Source: a virus. Taken from it: 25,109 bases of DNA. Position numbers and translations under genes: made by a program. The notes below the pieces were generated by a model. The model searched no databases. It saw only the letters and a program-made list of their open reading frames with translations, and was not told the DNA's origin. Location of the stretch: IMG/VR virus record IMGVR_UViG_3300024518_003647, positions 1 through 25,109 of that record, one strand, 5' to 3'. Below, in pieces: positions 11,569-18,308 of the stretch; position 1 is the stretch's first letter; every line of letters starts with the position of its first letter.

Positions 11569-12051
11569 CTACTTGTTGAGCGCTCCGAAGCCGAGGATCC
11601 GCTCGTTGATTTTGCGCCGCATTTTTTTGACGCCGCCATTTGGATGACCTCCAACATTGCCCTCGATCGTCTGGAGGTCGGACCGTTGATCGCCGACCTC
11701 CAACACAAAGCCAACATGATCCGGACGTTCTCCTCCCAACGAAAACAGGATGAGATCGCCGGGCTCGGGCTCCGCCTCCGAATATAAAAACCACATATCA
11801 TGATGATACAACCAATCCCACAACCACGGAACATAGGAGATCCCAGATCCATGATCGTGAAGAATCGGATTGTCGGCTTGCTCCAAACACCAACTCACGA
11901 ACGCCGCGCAGTAGGCATCGCCGGGTTTCATGGTGTATCGAGAATCACGAACCGATGCTCGATACTCGGCGATCCGTCCGTTGCTATCCTCGTTGGATGA
12001 TTTGTCTTCGCGCACTGCCAGCTCGCCGGTTGCAATCTCAAGATGTTTCAT
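11569..12051 (-). CDS. CHAP/NlpC-like endolysin
   Basis: Probably the cell-wall amidase or endopeptidase that ends infection. The 160-aa product has the papain-like arrangement: catalytic Cys in DAYCAAFVSWCLEQ (about residue 47), catalytic His in RPDHVGFVL (about 114), and a polar residue in TIEGNVG. PGDLILF just before the His is characteristic. No cell-wall binding domain, signal peptide or membrane segment is present, so export would depend on a holin. ATG 12051 overlaps the upstream stop as ATGA; ATG 12087 is possible but embedded in the previous gene. This is the last gene of the late operon in this direction. Confidence 0.8.
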   Translation of the reverse strand: MKHLEIATGELAVREDKSSNEDSNGRIAEYRASVRDSRYTMKPGDAYCAAFVSWCLEQADNPILHDHGSGISYVPWLWDWLYHHDMWFLYSEAEPEPGDLILFSLGGERPDHVGFVLEVGDQRSDLQTIEGNVGGHPNGGVKKMRRKINERILGFGALNK

Positions 12052-12455
12052 CGCTTCCCATTTCTCCGGCGCCGCCGGAATCTCCATTCAAAAATCTTGT
12101 CCACCTTTTTAGACATCCGATCGATCTTACGTTCGAGCCTGGCGGCGGCGTGGTTTTGCGCTTTGACATCGGATTTGAGAACCTCAAACGCGGTCATCGA
12201 AGGGACGGAGGTTTTGATTAGATCGATCGTCGAAGGATGCGGATGTTTCGAGTGTTGAATAATCGATTCCTTGATCTGCGAATCAACCTCAGATCTCGAT
12301 GGCTTAGAGTACAGCCACCAGCCACCGGCGGCAATTGCGGAGATGAGCCCAAACATGGTGGCATACATCTCGACACGTTCGCGCATCGAGCGTTGTACCT
12401 CGAGATTGAAAGTGTTCTCACCCATCGATGACCGATCTGAACTTTGCTTACTCAT
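12048..12455 (-). CDS. Single-span membrane protein, lysis cluster
   Basis: The 135-aa product has a polar N-terminus, one membrane segment (about residues 32-50, MFGLISAIAAGGWWLYS) and a long charged helical C-terminus ending in an Arg-rich tail (EWRFRRRRRNGKR). The layout of one transmembrane helix plus an outward or inward coiled-coil fits an inner-membrane spanin component or another lysis accessory protein. ATG 12455 overlaps the previous stop as ATGA; a second Met ten codons later is possible. The gene lies directly before the endolysin. I cannot assign a family. Confidence 0.6.
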   Translation of the reverse strand: MSKQSSDRSSMGENTFNLEVQRSMRERVEMYATMFGLISAIAAGGWWLYSKPSRSEVDSQIKESIIQHSKHPHPSTIDLIKTSVPSMTAFEVLKSDVKAQNHAAARLERKIDRMSKKVDKIFEWRFRRRRRNGKR

Positions 12456-12802
12456 TTGATGATCCCTATCGCGATGATGCCGCCGGCGCAAACGCCGCCG
12501 ACGAGTCCAGTGAGTAGCCAGGGGAGGGTACAATTGCAAGCTCGGATCTTAGATAAAGCCTGCCTTGTTTTCTCGCGCTGTCGACGCCGGGCTCGCTGCG
12601 AATCGGAGAGGAGGGAATGCAATTTCAACAACGTTTTTTTGTACTCAATGATTTTGAGCTTGTAAGATTTGGCACGAATTTTCAAACGCCGAACTTTGTT
12701 TAGATCCGCGGCGGAGAAACAAACGCCGCCACATGGCTGGCCTGCGCCGAGCAACATCAATGCAAAACACGCCAGGCACAATTTAGATATCGTCGATATC
12801 AT
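12452..12802 (-). CDS. Membrane protein with signal-like N-terminus, coiled coil and C-terminal helix
   Basis: The 116-aa product starts MISTISKLCLACFALMLLGA, a signal-peptide-like stretch followed by several cysteines (QPCGGVC). A strongly basic helical coil spans about residues 35-85, and a C-terminal membrane helix follows, LLTGLVGGVCAGGIIAIGII. N-terminal export signal plus coil plus C-terminal anchor is the layout of a single-protein (u-) spanin, which fuses inner and outer membranes, but no canonical lipobox is visible. A protein of unknown function is the alternative. It overlaps the upstream gene by 20 bases and the downstream gene by ATGA. Confidence 0.55.
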   Translation of the reverse strand: MISTISKLCLACFALMLLGAGQPCGGVCFSAADLNKVRRLKIRAKSYKLKIIEYKKTLLKLHSLLSDSQRARRRQREKTRQALSKIRACNCTLPWLLTGLVGGVCAGGIIAIGIIK

Positions 12803-13100
12803 CGAGCAGATCCTTTTTTTGTTCCTCCAATGATCCGACCGGCGGCGTCTCCGCTTCGATGCGAGCGGCGAAGTCGATGGCATTTTGTTTTTTCTTTCCC
12901 GTCTTTTCCAATTCGTTGATCGTCTTGTTCAGGCGATCGTCGAAATCCGCAGCCTTGTTGATGTGTTGAGCTGTCGCGGTGGCGGCGCCGCCGCCGAGGA
13001 ACACGGCAAGGAGGAGATCCCAAGCTTGGAGAAAAACACAAACCACCGCGAGACCAACAACGATCGCCAGGCCGCCGAGTACCCATTTATTTTTTAGCAC
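12783..13100 (-). CDS. Putative holin-like membrane protein, 105 aa
   Basis: Two adjacent hydrophobic segments (about residues 6-23, WVLGGLAIVVGLAVVCVF, and 26-40, AWDLLLAVFLGGGAA) precede a charged helical C-terminus ending LLDDIDDI. Two membrane helices with a charged tail next to an endolysin suits a holin, which forms the pore in the inner membrane. GTG 13100 has GGAGGT five bases upstream, making it a better start than upstream codons inside the preceding gene. It overlaps the previous gene by 14 bases. Confidence 0.5.
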   Translation of the reverse strand: MLKNKWVLGGLAIVVGLAVVCVFLQAWDLLLAVFLGGGAATATAQHINKAADFDDRLNKTINELEKTGKKKQNAIDFAARIEAETPPVGSLEEQKKDLLDDIDDI

Positions 13101-13317
13101 CTTTGACCTCCGGTTTTGCCTTGGCAATTGCCGACTTGACAACCGCGGACTTGAGTTGACCGATTCCCAACAACGAAGCCGAGGCGGTCATCAGGGTGTT
13201 TGCCTCCGTCGTTTTGCCAAGGTAGGCAAGGACGATGCCAGATGACCAACCCAAAAACCCCATCACACGGGTTGACGACAGATGGCCTCCCTCATCGGAA
13301 AAGATTTCTCGGATCAT
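13087..13317 (-). CDS. Putative two-helix membrane protein, 76 aa (holin candidate)
   Basis: The sequence starts MIREIFSDEGGHLSSTRVMG, then hydrophobic GFLGWSSGIVLAYLG and LMTASASLLGIGQL, and ends in a Lys-rich tail. Small phage proteins with an 'SSTRVMGF' motif and two helices are common next to lysis genes and are usually called holins or left unnamed. ATG 13317 overlaps the previous stop as ATGA. With the next gene this gives two holin-like candidates; sequence alone cannot decide between them. Confidence 0.55.
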   Translation of the reverse strand: MIREIFSDEGGHLSSTRVMGFLGWSSGIVLAYLGKTTEANTLMTASASLLGIGQLKSAVVKSAIAKAKPEVKGAKK

Positions 13318-13703
13318 GTCCAGACCAAATAAGGCGCCGCAGCCGCATGTGCCGCCGCCTCGTCTCCGGCGGCGAGTACGTCCGTAATAAATGCCGCACA
13401 TAAGGCCCGCTCAGTGAGAACGGCGGTGCCGATCGCGGTGATCGCCGCCGTCAATTCCGCGCTGTTTGCGAGCGATACGCCGGATCGCTCGTCGTGTGTG
13501 GTCACAACAAACGGATAAGACACAAGACCTCTCGAATCCAACGATGCGAGCTTGCCCCAATTATCCTGCGAATCCGTCGAGCAAGAAAAGAATTTGCCCG
13601 AGCCTACCGGATGTTCCGCCAAAACTTTGCGGTTGTTGAACTTCGCCCGGCGATGGATTTTTAAATGTCTCACGATGGCGTTTTGCGCCGTTGCTAAGCT
13701 CAT
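13314..13703 (-). CDS. DUF4376-like protein, probably tail-fibre associated
   Basis: The 129-aa product has FNNRKVLAEHPVGSGKFFSC, then TDSQDNWGKL, YPFVVTTHDE and an Ala-rich helical end with AAGDEAAAHAAAAPYLVW. That order (F.CS..SQ.N., yPf.v.t.D, Ala-rich helix) is typical of the DUF4376 region found near the C-termini of phage tail-fibre or fibre-assembly proteins. It directly follows the repeat-bearing fibre gene after 8 bases, with GAGG ahead of ATG 13703. The exact role is not established. Confidence 0.65.
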   Translation of the reverse strand: MSLATAQNAIVRHLKIHRRAKFNNRKVLAEHPVGSGKFFSCSTDSQDNWGKLASLDSRGLVSYPFVVTTHDERSGVSLANSAELTAAITAIGTAVLTERALCAAFITDVLAAGDEAAAHAAAAPYLVWT

Positions 13704-13711
13704 GATTTACC

Positions 13712-15184
13712 TCATCTTTTCCAACGATAGTCAACCCAAACCACGGGCATATATATAGTTTCTTGGGCTGAGGGCGAACTTCCTTGATCTTTATTGCGGC
13801 AAGCAATCACCGAATCCGCCGCCATATCCGCATCAATCGTAAGATCGCTCCCCTTGTTTCCGGCTGTAGACGTCGGAGGGCTCACTGTTGCAATCACCGA
13901 TGCATCGGATAAAATCTCAATGATCGGAGTAGTATTACTAGAATCTTTTGCCCATCCTATCCCCACGATCGTCGCCACGAGAGGAACTTGATAACCTCGA
14001 TCATTCCCGAGAGCCGATGGGTCTAGATACAGATGCCCGATGTTGAGATATTCTCCCTCATCCAATGCATAGGCGGTCATAAACGCGACATGCAAACACT
14101 CTACAGACAGCCATTTGGATCGCGTTGTATCTCGAAACATAGCACGCGCGATCGTCGTGTCGAAATAGCGATCGCCATCTAAGTATGTTCCACCGGTTGG
14201 AGGACTCGAGAGCGCGCCATAGTCGGCACTGCCGCTCGATGGGAGGTTGCCAATCGTGATCCGTTTTTTGTTGTTGGAATCCGCGGCGTCCTCGATGAGT
14301 AAAAAATCCGAACCCGTCGGGGTTGCCTTTGCCGTGATGGCCGAGATCTCCGCCGCCGTGTCATCGTGGATCGCTGTGGTATCCGTGCCCGCTCCGCCGC
14401 TCGATGGGAGGTTGCCGATCGTGATCCGTTTCTTGTTGTTGGAATCCGCGGCGTCCTCGATGAGTAAAAAGTCGGAGCCCGTTGGGGTTGCCTTGGCTGC
14501 GATGACCGAGATCTCCGCCGCCGTGTTGTCATGGATCGCCGTGGTATCCGAACCGGCGGAGGAGGGGAGATCGCCGATCGTGATCCGCTTCTTGCTGTGA
14601 GATGCCGCGGCATCTTCGATGAGTAAAAAGTCCGAACCCGTCGGAGTAACCTTTGCCGTGATGGCGGAGATCTCCGCCGATGTGTCATCGTGGATCGCTG
14701 TGGTATCCGTGCCCGCTCCGCCGCTCGATGGGAGGTTGCCGATCGTGATCCGTTTCTTGTTGTTGGAATCCGCGGCGTCCTCGATGAGTAAAAAGTCCGA
14801 GCCCGTCGGGGTTGCCTTTGCCGTGATGACCGAGATCTCTGCCGCCGTGTCATCGTGGATCGCCGTGGTATCCGTGCCCGCTCCGCCGCTCGATGGGAGG
14901 TTGCCGATCGTGATCCGCTTCTTGCTGTTGGAATCCGCGGCGTCCTCGATGAGTAAAAAGTCCGAGCCCGTCGGGGTTGCCTTTGCCGTGATGACCGAGA
15001 TCTCCGCCGCCGTGTCATCGTGGATCGCCGTGGTATCCGTGCCCGCTCCGCCGGTGATGTCGGAGATCGTGCCCGTGTCGTCGATCTGTTTTAGATGTTT
15101 GTCGGCTGAATCCACAAACAAAAAAAGCTGGCCGCTCGCTGGCGTCGGCGGTGTTGTGGATCCTGTAAATCTAATTCGTGACAT
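13712..15184 (-). CDS. Repeat-containing tail-fibre-like protein
   Basis: The 490-aa product probably forms an extended fibre or appendage. After a 45-residue start (MSRIRFTGSTTPPTPASGQ onward) come five near-identical 55-residue repeats at about residues 46-318, each with DTTAIHDDTAAEIS, ATPTGSDFLLIEDAADS and KKRITIGNLPSSG. 'FLLIEDA.DS..KKRIT...L' is known from phage tail and fibre proteins. The remaining 170 residues are Gly/Ser/Thr-rich and beta-like, with DYGALSSPPTGG and YMPVVWVDYRWK at the end, and probably form the distal domain. ATG 15184 directly follows the previous stop (TGA T ATG). Confidence 0.75.
   Translation of the reverse strand: MSRIRFTGSTTPPTPASGQLFLFVDSADKHLKQIDDTGTISDITGGAGTDTTAIHDDTAAEISVITAKATPTGSDFLLIEDAADSNSKKRITIGNLPSSGGAGTDTTAIHDDTAAEISVITAKATPTGSDFLLIEDAADSNNKKRITIGNLPSSGGAGTDTTAIHDDTSAEISAITAKVTPTGSDFLLIEDAAASHSKKRITIGDLPSSAGSDTTAIHDNTAAEISVIAAKATPTGSDFLLIEDAADSNNKKRITIGNLPSSGGAGTDTTAIHDDTAAEISAITAKATPTGSDFLLIEDAADSNNKKRITIGNLPSSGSADYGALSSPPTGGTYLDGDRYFDTTIARAMFRDTTRSKWLSVECLHVAFMTAYALDEGEYLNIGHLYLDPSALGNDRGYQVPLVATIVGIGWAKDSSNTTPIIEILSDASVIATVSPPTSTAGNKGSDLTIDADMAADSVIACRNKDQGSSPSAQETIYMPVVWVDYRWKR
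14231..15049 (-). repeat. Five tandem 165-bp repeats inside the fibre gene
   Basis: Five copies of a 165-bp unit (one 6 bp shorter at the third/fourth junction) in the same frame; for example, the plus-strand word ATCCGTGCCCGCTCC recurs at 14705, 14870 and 15035, exactly 165 bp apart. Differences are mainly synonymous or conservative. The high DNA identity makes unit number prone to change by recombination. Confidence 0.9.
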
Positions 15185-15185
15185 A

Positions 15186-15374
15186 TCAAATCTCCATCAC
15201 AAGGCAACCCACGATCAAGAGGACGCCATCCAAAATCAACAATCCATGAATCGCCATCTCCCGACGTGCCGGGATTGTAAATGTTTCGGATGCCTGAATC
15301 TCTTTGACCGGCAGACCAAGACCCGAAAACACATCGAAGCCCGTTGTCGCTGGCGGGCAAATGTAATCACCCAT
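15186..15374 (-). CDS. Hypothetical small hydrophobic protein, 62 aa
   Basis: The product has FSGLGLPVKEIQASETFTIP in the middle and a hydrophobic end (IHGLLILDGVLLIVGCLVM). 'Pa.ReMaIhG.l..dG.l...G.l' looks more like a small fibre-linked protein with a beta motif than a membrane helix. ATG 15374 overlaps the previous stop as TGATG, with GAGGT upstream. Unknown function; the position between structural genes suggests a virion or assembly role. Confidence 0.5.
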   Translation of the reverse strand: MGDYICPPATTGFDVFSGLGLPVKEIQASETFTIPARREMAIHGLLILDGVLLIVGCLVMEI

Positions 15375-15748
15375 CAGAATTTACCTCGTTGATTTGTTGC
15401 ATGTTCGTAGATGATCGTACATTTTGTGCCGGCGCCGGTGCCAACGGAGGAAACGACGATCTCTCCAAAATCAAGAGACGTCATCGCTGTGGGATCCTGG
15501 AAATGCCGCGCCTCATCGCCAGCCTCGAGCGTGACACAACCTAACAATACCTGCGGGCCACCGGCGATCTTATGTGGATCCAGCGTGATCGAAAACGTGC
15601 CAGGAAAAAGCGCAACGCTCTTTTGCATAAACACCGAGATTATTTTTACCGGTGCCCTGAAGGTGATCGTCTCGGTGATGTCGGCGCCGGCGTCATCTGT
15701 GATTGTAATGATCTCGTATGGATCATCACTGGCATAGGTAACAGCCAT
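15374..15748 (-). CDS. Hypothetical virion protein, 124 aa (paralogue of the next gene upstream)
   Basis: A beta-rich protein with ITETITFRAPVKIISVFMQ and a C-terminal GTGAGTKCTIIYEH. Its layout and length (124 aa) match the adjacent 15750-16124 product, which has LSETITFDRPFMMLGGAAM in the same place and KAVTLYF in place of KCTIIYE. Tandem duplication is likely. Tail or fibre appendage role inferred from the neighbours only. Confidence 0.6.
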   Translation of the reverse strand: MAVTYASDDPYEIITITDDAGADITETITFRAPVKIISVFMQKSVALFPGTFSITLDPHKIAGGPQVLLGCVTLEAGDEARHFQDPTAMTSLDFGEIVVSSVGTGAGTKCTIIYEHATNQRGKF

Positions 15749-15749
15749 C

Positions 15750-16124
15750 TCAAGATCCGCCCCACGATGGATTCAACAAATCACAAAAGTAGAGTGTCAC
15801 CGCCTTATTGCCGGAGACGCCGCCGGTTGTTGTCACCACGATTTGAGATCGTGTTGAGCCTGCGATCCGCGTTGCGCTGTGAGCTGTCGATTTGGTGGCG
15901 TCGAGATCAAGAGCGCCTCCTCTCAACGGTACCAAAGGCCCGTTTGTTGCGTCGGTATCCCCCTGGAATTGGACGGAGAGGACGGAGGTTGTCGGCACCA
16001 TCGCCGCGCCTCCCAACATCATAAACGGACGATCGAAAGTGATCGTCTCCGAGAGTTCGTCGGTGCCGGTGGCTTCGGTCGTGTAGGTAACGAATCCGGT
16101 ACGGTCAAAAGTTGGTTGGCCCAT
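15750..16124 (-). CDS. Hypothetical virion protein, 124 aa (paralogue of the next gene downstream)
   Basis: ATG 16124 has AGGAGAT about eight bases upstream. The beta-rich product carries DELSETITFDRPFMMLGGAA near residues 22-41, then a Gly/Asp-rich stretch and SQIVVTTTGGVSGNKAVTLYF. The same order occurs in the 124-aa product at 15374. No known family is recognised. It may be a small receptor-binding or fibre-decorating unit. Confidence 0.6.
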   Translation of the reverse strand: MGQPTFDRTGFVTYTTEATGTDELSETITFDRPFMMLGGAAMVPTTSVLSVQFQGDTDATNGPLVPLRGGALDLDATKSTAHSATRIAGSTRSQIVVTTTGGVSGNKAVTLYFCDLLNPSWGGS

Positions 16125-16136
16125 GATGTTGATCTC

Positions 16137-16841
16137 CTATGGTTTGACCGCTCCCACTAGGGTCGCGGATCCGTTTGATAAAGGTTGGCTGGCACCGCGC
16201 GTCTCAACGATGTTGACATCTAAGATCTCAACCTGAGCGCCGGCGGTATCGTTTTTTATCTCGATGTCGAGGGGATTCCAGACACCGCCTCGACATGGAA
16301 TGTTAGTGATCGTCGAGAGCCGAACAACCGATCCGCTCGTCGTCGTTTGCACGGGGACGCTAGCGGATTTTGTGTTTCGGTTGTGGATCCTAATATCCGT
16401 GATTCCGGCGGATGCATACACCACGATCCGAGCCTCGAGGCAACAAGGCGAGCTTGCGACGTTGAGTTCAATGGAGTCGATCCCGGGCGTAACGTATAGC
16501 ATGATATCGGGCACGCCTTGATCGTGAGTGAATTGCGTTGCGGATCCGTTGCGATCAAAATGGTAATAGGTATTCGCCAGAGTGCAAGTCAAGATCCATG
16601 TCGCTGCGAGCGTGGATCGCGCAAAAGAGAATTGCGAATTACGAGCCAACGAAACACCATGCCAACAATGATCGTGTGGCTTAAAAAGAATTTGCTGTGC
16701 GCCGGGAGGGTTGGCACCCGAGATCAATTCGAAGAGTGCGTTTGTGGCACCGTACGCAAGCCCGCCTCTCAAGGAGGACAAACGCTGCGCGATCTGGATC
16801 TTCTCCTGCGAGAGAACGCCGTATGAACTAAAAATACCCAT
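16137..16841 (-). CDS. Fibre-like structural protein with one GHDH-type module
   Basis: The 234-aa product is homologous to each half of its 488-aa neighbour. It has a helical start (GGLAYGATNALFELISGANP), then PPGAQQILFKPHDHCWHG near 46-63, a beta region, and a C-terminal block with IPCRGGVWNPLDIEIKN and LDVNIVETRGA. The neighbour has VPCLGDFWNEFDIQVRH and IVISEAYE in the equivalent block. The HDH motif might bind metal. Its start shares one base with the previous stop (TAATG). A tail appendage or adaptor role is inferred from the late-gene position. Confidence 0.6.
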   Translation of the reverse strand: MGIFSSYGVLSQEKIQIAQRLSSLRGGLAYGATNALFELISGANPPGAQQILFKPHDHCWHGVSLARNSQFSFARSTLAATWILTCTLANTYYHFDRNGSATQFTHDQGVPDIMLYVTPGIDSIELNVASSPCCLEARIVVYASAGITDIRIHNRNTKSASVPVQTTTSGSVVRLSTITNIPCRGGVWNPLDIEIKNDTAGAQVEILDVNIVETRGASQPLSNGSATLVGAVKP

Positions 16842-18307
16842 TAGCTGACCTGTACTTTTGTTGAGCCGGATCGCGGTACACCGAGGATCGTGGATCCGCT
16901 CGACGAAACAAACGCGCCTTTGTTGCCGTTGTATTCGTATGCTTCGGATATCACGATCCCCGCAACGAAGATTTGATTGCCTCCGCTCGGTGCCGAGGTG
17001 TGTCGAACTTGGATATCAAACTCATTCCAAAAATCTCCGAGGCAAGGAACGAATCTAATGTAACTCCACGTGTTGATCGTTGGCACGATTGTTTCCGAAA
17101 ATGTGCCCGTCGTTTGATTGTAGATCCGAAGCTCGAGAGCTGCCGATGCATCGTCGGCGTTGACAAAAATCCAGCCTTCCAAATACGGCGCCGCCGACGG
17201 TGGATCGCCGCTCGATGAGATCCCGATGGTAACGTATGCATCGAAGATCGGTGTGGTCGAGACGGTGCCGCCAGGCGTTGATCCGGCGGATGTTCTCCGT
17301 CGAGAAACATCATCATCTGCATAATACCATGTCGAGACAACTGCACCGGCAGTTCTCCAAATGTATTCTGGCGCCGGCGATGTTTCGTATCGTTCGAGAT
17401 CAACGCACGCCGAGTATATTTTACCATGTCCGATTGGACGGCCCAAAAGCAAAGCGGAATGATCATGTCCATTGATGGATTGCGAGCTTGCACCCGGGCA
17501 TGGCTTATCCATCGTCGCTTCGGCAAGAGCGTTGATCGCAGAAAACAAACGCTTGAACGTATCCGCGTTGAGTGAGAAATCATCGATGACCAGCTCGTCC
17601 GCCAACTCCTCCCCAAAATACCGCAAAAAAGTCTCGCCGCTTTTTGCCGTTTGCAATTGTCGCGATCCTCGTTTGAGCGCGCTGGCATTGTAGGTCTCGA
17701 CAACTTGTACGCAAAAGATCCGAATCTCCAAGGGCTCCGCGGTGAGATCCGCCGGTCCGATGTGCAGATATAAATTAATCCAATCTTTGTCTTTTGTGAT
17801 CGGGATCTGCAAAAAGGCCCAATCGTAAAGCCCGTCGCCCGTGACTTTTGCAACGGTGCCAATGGAATCGCTGGATCGGTTTGGGCTCCGTGGCGAGCCG
17901 GTTGAGTTGATGTCAAAATCCGAGCCGACGGCCTCATAACAAATCGCCACCTCCAGAAAGGTGAGGTCCGTACTTTTGAGGCCTGGCGAGATGTAGAATT
18001 TTCCGAGCCATGCAATGATCGAAACCGCCTCCGGCGGAGCCCAATTTGTCTTTTCGAAGATCGGCGTGTTGCCGCCGTCGAGCGTCAATTGACATCCGTT
18101 AATGATCCCAATTCCGCCCTCGTCTCCGTGATCATGCCCGTAAAATGTTTGTGTACCGCCGGAGGCACCGGGGTGAGATGCGTCGATTAATCCTTCGTAA
18201 ATGGCATTCAGCATCCCAAACAAATCGGCGATCGCGCCCGATTGTATCGCAACGCGTGGGAAAATCTTTGCCGTGTCGAGCTGTGTTATTTTTGCAGATG
18301 TGGACAT
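16841..18307 (-). CDS. Fibre-like structural protein with two GHDH modules
   Basis: The 488-aa product consists of two related modules. The first has SGAIADLFGMLNAIYEGL, HPGASGGTQTFYGHDH (GHDH at 57-60) and a later IFCVQVVETYNAS. The second has FKRLFSAINALAEATM, CPGASSQSINGHDH (about 223 residues later) and IFVAGIVISEAYEYNG. With the downstream 234-aa gene this makes three modules in a row. ATG 18307 is one base after the previous stop; upstream in-frame codons lie in the previous gene. No named family is recognised. The size and place after the large tail proteins suit a baseplate or fibre component. Confidence 0.65.
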   Translation of the reverse strand: MSTSAKITQLDTAKIFPRVAIQSGAIADLFGMLNAIYEGLIDASHPGASGGTQTFYGHDHGDEGGIGIINGCQLTLDGGNTPIFEKTNWAPPEAVSIIAWLGKFYISPGLKSTDLTFLEVAICYEAVGSDFDINSTGSPRSPNRSSDSIGTVAKVTGDGLYDWAFLQIPITKDKDWINLYLHIGPADLTAEPLEIRIFCVQVVETYNASALKRGSRQLQTAKSGETFLRYFGEELADELVIDDFSLNADTFKRLFSAINALAEATMDKPCPGASSQSINGHDHSALLLGRPIGHGKIYSACVDLERYETSPAPEYIWRTAGAVVSTWYYADDDVSRRRTSAGSTPGGTVSTTPIFDAYVTIGISSSGDPPSAAPYLEGWIFVNADDASAALELRIYNQTTGTFSETIVPTINTWSYIRFVPCLGDFWNEFDIQVRHTSAPSGGNQIFVAGIVISEAYEYNGNKGAFVSSSGSTILGVPRSGSTKVQVS

Positions 18308-18308
18308 C

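Noticed and set aside
11466-11852. 128-codon minus-strand frame across the terminator and endolysin end
   Set aside because: It would read through the terminator hairpin and overlap the endolysin in another frame, with no motif or ribosome site.
14179-15392. Long open frames on both strands over the fibre-gene repeats
   Set aside because: They arise because one 165-bp unit without stops is repeated. The products are Arg/Ser-rich or repeat VVSVPAPP-like strings. Only the frame with family-like repeats and a proper start was kept.
16951-18015. 354-codon minus-strand frame overlapping the GHDH gene
   Set aside because: Same strand, different frame, Arg/Ser/His-rich with no recognisable motif; the GHDH frame has homologous neighbours and coupled junctions.
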